Origin: Streptomyces ochraceiscleroticus
Lineage (GTDB): Bacteria > Actinomycetota > Actinomycetes > Streptomycetales > Streptomycetaceae
Reading direction: 5' to 3'
DNA: 64,000 nucleotides
NCBI RefSeq assembly: GCF_000720485.1
Contig: NZ_JOAX01000023.1
Span: 62,001-126,000, forward strand
In this document: positions 52,301 to 60,457 of the stretch, piece by piece
How the letters are laid out: each line of letters starts with the position of its first letter
Position numbering within the stretch: position 1 is the first letter of the stretch
Notes under the pieces: generated by a model
The model's input: only the letters and a program-made list of their open reading frames with translations
Told to the model about the DNA's origin: nothing
The model's database searches: none
Made by a program: the position numbers and the translations under genes

Positions 52301-53797
52301 GTCGCGCCGGACCTCGGCGACCGGCTCCAGAAGTGGACCTCGGACGTCGACGTCTTCGCGACGTACCGGATCGACGAGCAGCTGATGAAGGCGCTGGACC
52401 GCAAGGTCTGGCTGCCGTCCGGCGGCTCGCTGGTGATCGACAAGACCGAGGCCATGGTCGTGATCGATGTCAACACCGGCAAGTTCACCGGCCAGGGCGG
52501 CAATCTCGAGGAGACCGTCACCAGAAACAACCTGGAGGCGGCCGAGGAGATCGTCCGCCAGCTCCGGCTGCGGGACCTCGGCGGCATCGTCGTCATCGAC
52601 TTCATCGACATGGTGCTGGAGTCCAACCGGGACCTCGTGCTGCGGCGGATGCTGGAGTGCCTGGGCCGGGACCGTACGAAGCACCAGGTCGCCGAGGTGA
52701 CCTCGCTGGGCCTGGTCCAGATGACCCGTAAGCGGGTCGGCCAGGGCCTCCTGGAGTCCTTCTCCGAGCCGTGCGTGCACTGCAACGGCCGCGGCGTGAT
52801 CGTCCACATGGACCAGGCCACGAGCACCGGCGGTGGCGGCAAGCGCAAGAAGAAGGGCAAGGGCGGCAACGGCGAGAAGCACGACCACCAGCCCGAGAAG
52901 GCCGCGGAGGCGGCTGCCCCGGCGCCCGAGCTGGAGCCCGCGCCCGTCACCGAGGCGGAGCTGGCCCCCGCGGTCGCCGAGGCCGACGAGTGGTTCTCCA
53001 GCCCGGCCGAGGCCGAGGCGGCTGCCGACCGCGGCCGTGGCCGGGGCCGCCGCCGTGCGAGCCGGAAGGTGTCCGCTCCGGCGGGCTCCCCGAAGGCCGC
53101 CGACGACAGCGCCGCGATCGTGGTGCCTGCCGCTGAGCCCGCCACGGCGGACCAGGAGCCGGTACCGGCCGCGGAGCCGGCGCAGGCCGAGGAGCCCGTG
53201 GCCGCCGAGCAGCCTGCCGCCGAGCCGGAGCCGCAGCCCGAGCCGCAGCCCGCGGCCCGTCCGGCCCGTGCCCGCCGCCGGGTGACCCGCGCGGTGTCGG
53301 CCCCGGCCGGCGCCGAGCCCGCCGCGCCCACCGAGGCCGGCGGCGAGGCGGCTCCCGAGGCCGCTGCCGAGGCGGCGGCCCAGGCGACCCCCGAGGCGGC
53401 CACCGGCGCCCCGCACGAGGCCCCCGCGGAGCCGCAGGCCCCCGAGGCCGAGGCGGAGACCGCCGAGGAAGCGGCTCCCGCCAAGAAGACGGCCAAGAAG
53501 GCCGCCGCGAAGAAGACCGCGGCCAAGAAGGCGACGACCAAGAAGGCCGCCGCCAAGAAGGCCCCGGCCAAGAAGACGGCGGCGAAGAAGGCAGCGGCCG
53601 AGAAGGCGGAGGCCGAGAAGGCCACCGCCGACGACGCCCCGGCCGAGAAGACCACCGCCAAGAAGGCGGCGGCCAAGAAGACCACCGCGAAGAAGACCGC
53701 GGCGAAGAAGACGACTGCGAAGAAGGCGGCGGCCAAGAAGACCGCGGCCGCCGAGCAGTCCGCTCCCTCGTCGGTCTCCGCCCCCGCGGAGGACTAG
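49328..53797 (+). CDS. rne: Ribonuclease E/G family endoribonuclease
   Basis: Endoribonuclease that processes rRNA and degrades mRNA. At 1489 residues it is long. Residues 1 to about 680 are low-complexity Ala/Glu/Arg/Pro, with an RRRATR(R/K)-x-(S/T)AP-x-G-(S/T)P motif repeated near 84, 147, 225, 280 and 358. The catalytic part starts near 755 with an S1 domain; Asp1047 (VIDVNTGKF) and Asp1091 (VVIDFIDM) bind magnesium, and Cys1149/Cys1152 (CVHC) form the zinc link. The tail repeats the AP-motif near 1240 and 1315 and ends in a histone-like Lys/Ala repeat (about 1386-1474). The catalytic domain in the middle, flanked by disordered arms, is the actinobacterial layout. Confidence 0.96.
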   Translation: MLEPIEPTESAEPANSRSENSTPSDTLPPRRRRRAASRPAGPPVGGAAPEVTAVQPADAPGDAAPQEPAAGTVVTGDEAAPARPRRRATRRTSAPTGSPRTTAAEAAEAPAAEDAAALAAPAESAPQAAAAEQPAVVSGDEAAPARPRRRATRRVSAPAGTPQADETAAPVAERAVVAEPVAVAADDEAQAESAAAAETAAAEAAAAEAPARAATAAAESRPARSRRRVTRKVTAPAGTPAPAEEQTAEEPQAAAEQPQAAQPVQEAAEEQAPAEEARPARTRRRATRRASAPAGSPQPAEAPEPVTPEPALAVAAVAAEDEEQLEAAAEAAAEEARTEEAAAVSAEAEPQPARPARTRRRATRKATAPEGTPAGTTAATQAPVAADEDEQPVAAAAQAVAAEQAPPAPVAEQAPRRRTRRRAERPAESPQGEAAEAAEQPVQEAPAAAAEQAEESEGPRRRGRRRAERPAAPAFAQPAQGRAAQEQAAEEPAAEEAPARGRRRSAQPPSAVFQAPVFTEPMFQTPETAAAAAAAAPAEEEPAEAEERPARRRRRRGGAAEAEPQQAAPAEEETAEAEEEPEAEAAQGDEEQGDRPSRRRRRGGRRRRRGDAAEADGTDEAGESADGSESAEEQPAEEPAEAEEQEAGDADEQPSGGSSSSRRRRRRRRRSGDGAEPGTNGDDPERTVVKVREPRKKEEREPGTGFDEVQSIKGSTRMEAKKQRRREGREQGRRRVPIITEAEFLARREAVERVMVVRQSGERTQIGVLEDDVLVEHYVNKEQSTSYVGNVYLGKVQNVLPSMEAAFVDIGKGRNAVLYAGEVNFEALGMGHGPRRIETALKSGQSVLVQVTKDPIGHKGARLTSQVSLPGRYLVYVPEGSMTGISRKLPDTERARLKQILKKIVPEDAGVIVRTAAEGASEDELRRDVERLQAQWEEIQQKAKSGNAPTLLYGEPDMTVRVVRDIFNEDFSKVIVSGEDAWQTISGYVSHVAPDLGDRLQKWTSDVDVFATYRIDEQLMKALDRKVWLPSGGSLVIDKTEAMVVIDVNTGKFTGQGGNLEETVTRNNLEAAEEIVRQLRLRDLGGIVVIDFIDMVLESNRDLVLRRMLECLGRDRTKHQVAEVTSLGLVQMTRKRVGQGLLESFSEPCVHCNGRGVIVHMDQATSTGGGGKRKKKGKGGNGEKHDHQPEKAAEAAAPAPELEPAPVTEAELAPAVAEADEWFSSPAEAEAAADRGRGRGRRRASRKVSAPAGSPKAADDSAAIVVPAAEPATADQEPVPAAEPAQAEEPVAAEQPAAEPEPQPEPQPAARPARARRRVTRAVSAPAGAEPAAPTEAGGEAAPEAAAEAAAQATPEAATGAPHEAPAEPQAPEAEAETAEEAAPAKKTAKKAAAKKTAAKKATTKKAAAKKAPAKKTAAKKAAAEKAEAEKATADDAPAEKTTAKKAAAKKTTAKKTAAKKTTAKKAAAKKTAAAEQSAPSSVSAPAED

Positions 53798-53808
53798 CAG
53801 TACCCGGC

Positions 53809-53837
53809 GCCCCGGGCCGTACGTCACGGCCCGGGGC
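53809..53837 (+). terminator. Terminator after rne
   Basis: Perfect 12-base-pair stem, arms 53809-53820 and 53826-53837, loop ACGTC, 11 bases after the rne stop and just before the rplU promoter. Confidence 0.85.
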
Positions 53838-53842
53838 CCGGT

Positions 53843-53871
53843 TTGACCCCCTGGTCAAGGCCCCGTAACCT
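53843..53871 (+). promoter_or_regulatory. rplU-rpmA promoter
   Basis: TTGACC at 53843-53848, a 17-base spacer, then TAACCT at 53866-53871: the best housekeeping-type promoter in the window. The -35 box is one arm of a perfect dyad, TTGACC-CCCT-GGTCAA (53843-53858), which could be an operator. Transcription would start near 53878. Confidence 0.75.
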
Positions 53872-53912
53872 TGACCGTCGGCGTCTGTGTACGCCAACCA
53901 CCTGAGCAAACA

Positions 53913-53934
53913 CCTCCCGGTTCGCCGGGGGAGG
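53913..53934 (+). promoter_or_regulatory. Structured 5' leader of rplU
   Basis: CCTCCCGG and CCGGGGGAGG close on a TTCG tetraloop, with one bulged G. A second small hairpin GCGCGAAGCGCG follows near 53963-53974. The leader from about 53878 to 54049 is about 170 bases, long enough for autoregulation by L21, as known for other ribosomal-protein leaders. Confidence 0.5.
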
Positions 53935-54049
53935 CCGCTCGTCCAGTGCGGATCGCGTCATGCGCGAAGCGCGTCGGAAGACCGGGCCCGCAAGGGCTCC
54001 CGGGCGGCTGGCATCAGTGGTCCCCGTTTCTAGCGAGAGAGAGTTCCGC

Positions 54050-54370
54050 GTGTACGCGATCGTGCGCACCGGCGGCCGCCAGCAGAAGGTTGCTGTCGGC
54101 GACGTCATCGAGGTTGACCGCATTTCCACCAGCAAGGTCGGCGAGACCGTCGAGCTCTCCACGCTGCTGGTCGTCGACGGCGAGTCCGTCACGAGCGACC
54201 CGTGGGTGCTCGCCGGCGTGAAGGTCCAGGCCGAGGTCGTGGACCACCACAAGGGCGACAAGATCCGCATCCAGAAGTACAAGAACAAGACCGGTTACAA
54301 GAAGCGGATCGGCCACCGTCAGCTGCACACCGCGCTGAAGATCACCGGCATCGACGCTCCGGCGAAGTAA
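54050..54370 (+). CDS. rplU: 50S ribosomal protein L21
   Basis: Ribosomal protein of the large subunit that binds 23S rRNA. The 106-residue protein starts [17 protein letters not shown] and has the C-terminal [17 protein letters not shown] signature. GTG at 54050 is preceded by GAGAGAG. It is followed 14 bases later by rpmA, the universal pairing. Confidence 0.97.
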   Translation: MYAIVRTGGRQQKVAVGDVIEVDRISTSKVGETVELSTLLVVDGESVTSDPWVLAGVKVQAEVVDHHKGDKIRIQKYKNKTGYKKRIGHRQLHTALKITGIDAPAK

Positions 54371-54384
54371 GGGACTGAGGAGAC

Positions 54385-54639
54385 ATGGCACACAAGAAGG
54401 GCGCATCGTCCACTCGGAACGGTCGCGATTCCAACGCTCAGCGGCTCGGCGTCAAGCGCTTCGGCGGCCAGGCCGTCCTCGCCGGTGAGATCATCGTCCG
54501 CCAGCGCGGCACCCACTTCCACCCGGGCACCGGCGTCGGCCGGGGCGGCGACGACACGCTGTTCGCGCTGCAGGCCGGTGCGGTGGAGTTCGGTACCCAC
54601 CGCGGCCGCAAGGTCGTGAACATCGTTCCGGCAGTCTGA
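54385..54639 (+). CDS. rpmA: 50S ribosomal protein L27
   Basis: Large-subunit protein at the peptidyl-transferase centre. The 84-residue protein starts [20 protein letters not shown] directly after Met, so there is no cleaved N-terminal extension of the Firmicutes type. [11 protein letters not shown] and the basic tail are typical. It follows rplU in one operon, with GGACTGAGGAG before the ATG. Confidence 0.97.
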   Translation: MAHKKGASSTRNGRDSNAQRLGVKRFGGQAVLAGEIIVRQRGTHFHPGTGVGRGGDDTLFALQAGAVEFGTHRGRKVVNIVPAV

Positions 54640-54660
54640 GTCCCGTAGGGATCAGAGCCG

Positions 54661-54776
54661 GCTCCCCGGGGATCTCCCCGGGAATCCGGTAGCCGTGAAA
54701 ACGGTTCTTCGCGAGGGCGGACCTCGACTTCTCGTACGGGATTCCCGTGCGGAAGCGGGTCCGCCCTTCGCGTGTT
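54661..54776 (+). promoter_or_regulatory. Structured spacer between rpmA and obg
   Basis: The 210-base spacer holds several hairpins: a TCCCCGGG repeat pair at 54663-54683, a small ACGGG-ATT-CCCGT stem near 54736-54748, and a long outer stem formed by CGCGAGGGCGG near 54712 and CCGCCCTTCGCG near 54766. Together they could form a compound leader or a weak terminator that lowers obg expression relative to rplU-rpmA. Confidence 0.45.
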
Positions 54777-54849
54777 ACAGAAGAGACAATCCCGTACGCG
54801 TTCCCGCACCCCCCTGCGTACGACCCCGTAGTTACTGGAGGCACCCCTC

Positions 54850-56289
54850 ATGACCACCTTCGTGGACCGCGTCGAGCTGCACGTCGCCGCGGGTAACGGA
54901 GGCCACGGCTGTGCCTCCGTCTTCCGGGAGAAGTTCAAGCCGCTCGGCGGCCCCGACGGCGGCAACGGCGGCCGTGGCGGCGACGTGATCCTGGTCGTCG
55001 ACCAGGACGTCACCACGCTCCTGGACTACCACCACCACCCGCACCGCAAGGCCACCAACGGCGCGCCCGGCGCGGGCGACCACCGCTCCGGAAAGAACGG
55101 CCAGGACCTCGTCCTGCCGGTCCCGGACGGCACGGTCATCCTCGACGGCAAGGGCAACGTCCTCGCGGACCTGGTCGGCCAGGGCACCACCTTCGTCGCG
55201 GGCCAGGGCGGCCGCGGCGGCCTCGGCAACGCGGCGCTGGCCTCCGCCCGCCGCAAGGCCCCCGGCTTCGCGCTGCTCGGCGAGCCCGGCGAGGAGCGGG
55301 ACATCGTCCTGGAGCTCAAGACCGTCGCGGACGTCGCGCTCGTCGGTTACCCGAGCGCCGGCAAGTCCTCGCTCATCTCGGTACTCTCCGCCGCCAAGCC
55401 GAAGATCGCCGACTACCCCTTCACCACCCTGGTCCCCAACCTCGGTGTGGTGACGGCCGGTTCGACCGTCTACACGATCGCGGACGTCCCCGGCCTCATC
55501 CCCGGCGCCAGCCAGGGCAAGGGCCTCGGGCTGGAGTTCCTGCGGCACGTCGAGCGCTGCGAGGTGCTGGTCCACGTCCTGGACACCGCCACCCTGGAGT
55601 CCGACCGCGACCCGGTCTCCGACCTCGACATCATCGAGGAGGAGCTCGCCCAGTACGGCGGCCTGGAGAACCGGCCCCGCGTGGTCGTCCTCAACAAGAT
55701 CGACATCCCGGACGGCAAGGACCTCGCGGACATGATCCGCCCCGACCTGGAAGCCCGCGGCTACCGCGTCTTCGAGGTCTCGGCAGTCGCCCACATGGGC
55801 CTCAAGGAGCTCTCCTACGCCCTCGCCGAGATCGTCGCACAGGCCCGCGCCGCCAAGCCGGTCCAGGAGGCGACCCGCGTCGTCATCCGCCCCCAGGCGG
55901 TCAACGACACCGGCTTCACCGTCACCCCCGAGGGCGAGAACCTCTTCCGCGTCCGCGGCGACAAGCCGGAGCGCTGGGTCCGCCAGACCGACTTCAACAA
56001 CGACGAGGCCGTGGGCTACCTCGCCGACCGCCTCAACCGCCTCGGCGTCGAGGACGCGCTCCTCAAGGCCGGTGCGCGCGCGGGTGACGGCGTCGCCATC
56101 GGCCCCGAGGACAACGCGGTCGTCTTCGACTGGGAGCCGACGATGATGGCCGGCGCGGAGATGCTCGGCCGCCGCGGCGAGGACCACCGCCTGGAGGCCC
56201 CCCGCCCGGCGGCGCAGCGCCGCCGGGACCGCGACGCGGAGCGGGACGAGGCGGAAGCGGAGTACGACGGCTTCAACCCGCTCGGCTGA
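54850..56289 (+). CDS. obgE: GTPase Obg
   Basis: Essential GTPase that assists 50S assembly and, in Streptomyces, affects the onset of aerial growth. The 479-residue protein has the Gly-rich Obg fold (1 to about 158; [14 protein letters not shown]), the G domain (about 160-330) with P-loop [19 protein letters not shown] and NKID, and a C-terminal OCT domain (about 350-425). ATG at 54850 follows CTGGAGG. It is downstream of rplU-rpmA, the common order. Confidence 0.97.
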   Translation: MTTFVDRVELHVAAGNGGHGCASVFREKFKPLGGPDGGNGGRGGDVILVVDQDVTTLLDYHHHPHRKATNGAPGAGDHRSGKNGQDLVLPVPDGTVILDGKGNVLADLVGQGTTFVAGQGGRGGLGNAALASARRKAPGFALLGEPGEERDIVLELKTVADVALVGYPSAGKSSLISVLSAAKPKIADYPFTTLVPNLGVVTAGSTVYTIADVPGLIPGASQGKGLGLEFLRHVERCEVLVHVLDTATLESDRDPVSDLDIIEEELAQYGGLENRPRVVVLNKIDIPDGKDLADMIRPDLEARGYRVFEVSAVAHMGLKELSYALAEIVAQARAAKPVQEATRVVIRPQAVNDTGFTVTPEGENLFRVRGDKPERWVRQTDFNNDEAVGYLADRLNRLGVEDALLKAGARAGDGVAIGPEDNAVVFDWEPTMMAGAEMLGRRGEDHRLEAPRPAAQRRRDRDAERDEAEAEYDGFNPLG

Positions 56290-56353
56290 GACGGCTTAGC
56301 CGTCTGCTGTTCCGTCAGGCCCGCGCCCGGCTCTCAGGCCCGCAGCCCGACCG

Positions 56354-56791
56354 TCAGGCCCGCAGCTCGCACCACACGGTCTTCCCGGTGGTGCGCTGCG
56401 GGCCTTCGTCGTCCGGCGCCACGCCCCACTTGTCCGCGGCCGCCGCGATGAGCGCGAGCCCGCGCCCGCGTTCCTCCCACGGGCCGGCGTCCCGCGCCGT
56501 GGGCAGTACGGGATGGTCGTCATGGACGGCGACCACCACCCCGTCCCCGCCGTCCTCGTGCCGCCGCACCGCGACGGTGCACCGCCGGTCCGGTACATGC
56601 CGGTACACGTTGACCAGCAGCTCCGTCACGGCGAGCTCGGCGGCGTCGGCGAGGTGCGCCAGCCCCCACAGCCGCACGAGCGCACGCACGACGCGCCGCA
56701 CGTGCCGGGGGCTGTGCGAGCCGACGCGAAGGGAGATCCGGTACTCCCGCGTCGGAAAGGCGTAGCTATCGGTATCGGAAGTGTCATTCAC
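56354..56791 (-). CDS. ATP-binding protein (anti-sigma-factor-like HATPase)
   Basis: A 145-residue protein with a single HATPase_c domain like RsbW/SpoIIAB. The N-box reads ELAVTELLVNVYRHVP (about 52-67) with the catalytic-type Glu and Asn; the G1 box is VAVHDDHP and the G2 box is RGRGLALIAAAA. The GTG start overlaps the shared promoter spacer. In Streptomyces such proteins often neighbour a helix-turn-helix and a DUF397 gene, as here, divergently read. The target is probably a regulator or sigma factor encoded elsewhere. Confidence 0.88.
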   Translation of the reverse strand: MNDTSDTDSYAFPTREYRISLRVGSHSPRHVRRVVRALVRLWGLAHLADAAELAVTELLVNVYRHVPDRRCTVAVRRHEDGGDGVVVAVHDDHPVLPTARDAGPWEERGRGLALIAAAADKWGVAPDDEGPQRTTGKTVWCELRA

Positions 56792-56880
56792 GAGTCCATC
56801 GTGCGCTGCGTCGATTACGCTCAGCTACTGCGTGAATGCAACTCTCCGCCGGGTGGCACAGGTTGAGCGAAGGAGCTCCC

Positions 56881-57729
56881 ATGGCCCACGTCAAGTGTCT
56901 TGATCCAGGAGCGTCCCCGCTCCATTTCTTCGGATCGGAGTTGAGACGGCTGCGGGAGCGCGCCGGGCTGACTCTGGCCCAGTTGGGAGACATCGTCTAC
57001 CTGACCGGCTCGATGATCGGCCAGATCGAAACGGCCGCGAAGACGCCGAAGGACGAGCACATTCCGCGCCTCGACACAGCGCTGGGCGCGGACGGCGCGT
57101 TGGTACGCCTGTGGGAGATGGCCAAGCGCCAGCGTCTGCCGTCCTGGTACCAGCGCATCGCGCATCTGGAGGCGACCGCCTCGGAAATCCGGGTCTTCCA
57201 GGCCCAGTTGGTACACGGTCTCCTGCAGACGCCGGACTATGCGCGTGCTGTACTCCGTGTGAGCTCCCATGACGACCTCGATGCCGCTGTCGAGGCCCGT
57301 ATGGACCGACAGCGCATCCTGCGGCGCACCGAACCCCCGCTGCTGTGGGTGGTACTGGACGAGGCCGCCCTCTACCGGGAAATCGGCGGCCCACAGGTCA
57401 TGGCAGGCCAACTGGCCCACCTGTTGGATGCCCAGGACGCCCGCAACGTCGACGTCCAGGTACTGCCGTTCAAGGCCGGAGCGCATGCCGGGGTGTTGGG
57501 GTCCTTCAACATCTACTCGTTCGACGACCAGTCGGATGTGGCCTACATGGAGGGCTACGAGGAGGCTTGGGCGACTGCGAACTTCAAGGACGTCAGGGAG
57601 CGTTCACGTCGTTACGATCGCTTGAGGGCATCCGCGCTGTCCCCGACGGACTCCGCAGAGCTGATCGCCCGAGTGATGGAGGAGCGCTATGAGCACGTCC
57701 CTGACCCTCGCCGAGGCCCGATGGCGTAA
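56881..57729 (+). CDS. Helix-turn-helix regulator with DUF5753 domain (WhiJ-like)
   Basis: A 282-residue regulator. An XRE-type helix-turn-helix (LRRLRERAGLTLAQLGDIVY, about 21-40; recognition helix near SMIGQIETA) is followed by a DUF5753 domain (about 95-270) containing LVHGLLQTPDYARAVL and FKAGAHAGVLGSF. This combination is expanded in Streptomyces and includes WhiJ. AAGGAG lies five bases before the ATG. Its 3' end overlaps the DUF397 gene by 41 bases, so they are coupled. Such pairs modulate development and antibiotic production. Confidence 0.9.
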   Translation: MAHVKCLDPGASPLHFFGSELRRLRERAGLTLAQLGDIVYLTGSMIGQIETAAKTPKDEHIPRLDTALGADGALVRLWEMAKRQRLPSWYQRIAHLEATASEIRVFQAQLVHGLLQTPDYARAVLRVSSHDDLDAAVEARMDRQRILRRTEPPLLWVVLDEAALYREIGGPQVMAGQLAHLLDAQDARNVDVQVLPFKAGAHAGVLGSFNIYSFDDQSDVAYMEGYEEAWATANFKDVRERSRRYDRLRASALSPTDSAELIARVMEERYEHVPDPRRGPMA

Positions 57730-57892
57730 GTCGAGCTACAGCGGTGATACGGGCGGCGACTGCGTGGAGATCGCCGAAGTGTCTGCCCTCATCGCCATCC
57801 GGGACTCCAAGAACCCCGACGGGCCCGTCCTCACCGTCGCGCACGGGACCTTCGCCGAGTTCATCGGCTACGTGGGCCGCCAAAACGACTGA
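57689..57892 (+). CDS. DUF397 small protein
   Basis: A 67-residue DUF397 protein with the family pattern ARWRKSSYSG, a Gly/Asp-rich turn with Cys (GGDCVEIAE), and IRDSKNPDGPVLTV. DUF397 proteins are small acidic partners of helix-turn-helix/DUF5753 regulators, and have been compared with antitoxin-like modules. The ATG lies inside the end of the regulator gene, 41 bases before its stop, with GGAGCG upstream. The stop codon is inside the terminator hairpin. Confidence 0.92.
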   Translation: MSTSLTLAEARWRKSSYSGDTGGDCVEIAEVSALIAIRDSKNPDGPVLTVAHGTFAEFIGYVGRQND

Positions 57893-57916
57893 GGGCCCGT
57901 GTAAACACGGGCCCTC
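57891..57916. terminator. Terminator after the DUF397 gene
   Basis: Perfect 11-base-pair stem, arms 57891-57901 and 57906-57916, loop TAAA. It begins within the DUF397 stop codon and faces the convergent gene that stops at 57944, so it may serve both. Confidence 0.85.
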
Positions 57917-57943
57917 ATACGCGCATGGATGCGACGCGCGGCG

Positions 57944-60085
57944 TCAGACGGTCGCGCGCGCCTCCGAGCCGTCCGCAGACTCACCGGCCTCTGGGGATTC
58001 CGAGGGGTCCAGCTCCATTTCCTCGGCGGCCTCCTGCGCCTCGTGCGCCTCCGTGCCCTCGTCACGCTGGCCCGGGACGCCCGCCAGCCGGGCCTCCATC
58101 CGGACCTGCCGCTCCTCGGCCGCGGCGTGCAGCGCCAGCGCGGCCGCGTTGAAGCGGGCCAGCGACGGCGGGTCGGACGGGCCGAGCAGGTGCTCCTTCA
58201 GCTCCTTACGGGCCTGAACGAGCGTGTCCCGCTCCGGGTTCCGCACGGTCTCCAGCAGCCCGGCGACGCCGTCCGCCTCCGGCGTGAGGATCGTCGCGGC
58301 GCGCACGGTCGGGAAGTTCGCACGGAAGTCGTCCTCGGACATGCCGGAGGTATTCGCGACGGCGTACGGCTTCTCGCTGCTCAGGTAGTCCGAGACGACG
58401 CTGGAGACGTCACTGATCAGCACATCCGCCTGGTTGAAGCAGGCGAAGATCGCGGGGCGGGCCGAGGTGATGATCCGGTGCTCCCACTCGGGGAACGAGG
58501 CCCAGTACGCGGCCTCCCACGCGGCGGTCGCCTCCGCCACGGCGGCGGCGCGGCCCTCCTCGGGAGCGCTCTGGATCAGCATCTTCTCCAGTTCGTCCGC
58601 GCTCTTGCCGAAGCTGGAGGTGGTGAGGGCGCGCAGCTCCTCGGTGCGGGCCTCCAGCTCGGCGACGGCCTCCGGGCCTGCGCCCTGGCCCTCCCGCTCG
58701 GCGGCGCGCTGCGCGATCGCCTCCTGGACCATCGCCTTGATACGGGCGTTCGCGGCGCCGGCCTCGGGGTCGACGGAACCGGTCATCGGGTGCGGCTTGT
58801 ACAGCAGGCGCACCTTCGGGTCGGCGAGCAGCTCGCGCACGATGTTCTCGCCGGCCAGGATCACCGAGGTGTTGCCGGGGTTGCCGTCCCAGCCCTCCCA
58901 GGTGGGGGCGTACAGCACGGTCGTGTACTCGCCCTTGGGCGCGCCCTCGTACGCCTTGATGGGCGAGAGCTGCGGGCGGCCCACCTCGACGACGTCCTTG
59001 TCCTCCACGCCGATGTCGGCGAGCTGGTAGCGGTCGCGCGCCGCCGGACCGGCCACCCACACCTCGTCGTACGCCTTGGCGTACGGGTTGCAGGAGGAGA
59101 GCTTGTCGCTCTCGCCGTGGTTGATGAACGCGTGCTTGATGGAGGGGATGCGCAGGATCTGCGAGGTCTTGCCGGAGTTCGCGGGGTGCAGCAGCACCTT
59201 CAGCGCCGAGTGCTCCAGCCGCATCAGGTTCGCGACCTTGGGGATGCAGACGATCGGGATGTCCGTCGCGTCGATCTTCTGCACCATGAAGCGCTCACGC
59301 AGCACGATGATCGGCTTGCCGTCCAGCTCGGCGAGCGTGCTCAGCCACATGTTGGCCTGGTACGCGGAGGTCGTGCCGCCGGAGAAGTACATACCGACGG
59401 TCGGCTGGTACTCCTGCAGCCACTCGTCCAGCCACTCCAGCGCCTTCTCGCTGTTGACCGCGCGCTTCTTGGGGAGCAGCCAGGTCGCGAGGTAGACCGT
59501 GCCGGCGATGGCGAGAACCAGGGAGACGGCCAGGCCGATGCCGCCCCACAGGGCGTCCCGGGTGATCGCGGTGGCCATCATGCCGAGCGTGGTCGGCACG
59601 GAGAAACGCAGCAGGCGGCGGCCCGTCTGGCGGGCCAGCAGCCGCGGCGGGGCCTTGGTGAGGTGCAGCGCGGAGGAGTCGATGTTCCGGGTGAGGAACG
59701 GCAGCGTACGGGTGCGGCGGACCAGTACCGCCGCCGCCTGGCACGCGAAGTGCGCCACATAGAAGACGAGCAGGCCGATCGTGAGGGGGGCCTGCTCCTT
59801 GAGCGGGTTGATGCCGGGGATGTGCAGCAGTCCGACCAGGATCAGCATGTCGCGGATGAGCTGGCGGACCGTGATGTCCAGCCGGATCTTTCCCAGCAAG
59901 GAGAGCAGCCCGGGCTGCTTGTGCTGCAGATAGAGGTCGAGGCCGAGGTTCACCACGGACGCGGCGATGAACAACGGGACCACGGGCAGCAGGGCACCGA
60001 CGAGCTGGGCCACGAACGCGATGAGCATCGCGAGCAGGGCCACGAGCTTGAGAGCTCGTCGGTTGGCGAATCCGGCTGAAGGCAC
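57944..60085 (-). CDS. CDP-glycerol glycerophosphotransferase-like membrane protein
   Basis: A 713-residue protein. The first 240 residues hold about five to six hydrophobic segments; the rest is a large cytoplasmic domain like CDP-glycerol:glycerophosphate glycerophosphotransferases (TagB/TagF). Supporting motifs are FINHGESDK (about residue 335, in place of the TagF TWHG-type loop), VLYAPTWEGW (about 405), LLYKPHP (about 445) and DVLISDVSSVVSDYL (about 590). The C-terminus is an acidic Glu/Ala/Ser tail. It could polymerise or transfer glycerol phosphate or a related polyol phosphate to the wall. GTG at 60085 is chosen since AGGAG lies eight bases before it. Confidence 0.85.
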   Translation of the reverse strand: MPSAGFANRRALKLVALLAMLIAFVAQLVGALLPVVPLFIAASVVNLGLDLYLQHKQPGLLSLLGKIRLDITVRQLIRDMLILVGLLHIPGINPLKEQAPLTIGLLVFYVAHFACQAAAVLVRRTRTLPFLTRNIDSSALHLTKAPPRLLARQTGRRLLRFSVPTTLGMMATAITRDALWGGIGLAVSLVLAIAGTVYLATWLLPKKRAVNSEKALEWLDEWLQEYQPTVGMYFSGGTTSAYQANMWLSTLAELDGKPIIVLRERFMVQKIDATDIPIVCIPKVANLMRLEHSALKVLLHPANSGKTSQILRIPSIKHAFINHGESDKLSSCNPYAKAYDEVWVAGPAARDRYQLADIGVEDKDVVEVGRPQLSPIKAYEGAPKGEYTTVLYAPTWEGWDGNPGNTSVILAGENIVRELLADPKVRLLYKPHPMTGSVDPEAGAANARIKAMVQEAIAQRAAEREGQGAGPEAVAELEARTEELRALTTSSFGKSADELEKMLIQSAPEEGRAAAVAEATAAWEAAYWASFPEWEHRIITSARPAIFACFNQADVLISDVSSVVSDYLSSEKPYAVANTSGMSEDDFRANFPTVRAATILTPEADGVAGLLETVRNPERDTLVQARKELKEHLLGPSDPPSLARFNAAALALHAAAEERQVRMEARLAGVPGQRDEGTEAHEAQEAAEEMELDPSESPEAGESADGSEARATV

Positions 60086-60457
60086 GGGCGGGGCTCCTGG
60101 CGGCAAGTCGGTCAGGTGGGGGGCCGGTGGGGCGGCCGGGGCCCGGGGCAGGTGTGACCCGGGCGACACTCCCTGAACACTCCCTGCGGGCCGTCCGGGC
60201 GGCAGGAAGGGACAGGTCGACAACCGACCGTATGACTTTGGCTGCCCCGGTGACAATCTGCTGTGGCTCGGATCACCGCGAATCAGGACGATTCGCTCGG
60301 AACCAAATGCTGCCCTTTTCCGTCTTGCGTAGGTTGCCCAAAAGCATGATCACAGGGGCCGCGGGCGTACGCGAAGCCTGTCCGGCAGACGATATGCACA
60401 GGCGGGCAATGGTCCGTCTGCCGTAGATTTCGCCCGTACGGGCGTTCATGTCGGTAC

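Noticed and set aside
49619..53827. 1400-codon frame antisense to rne, rich in Leu, Gly and Arg
   Set aside because: It is the complement of the Ala/Glu/Arg-rich rne arms. Composition is that of shadow translation and there is no start signal.
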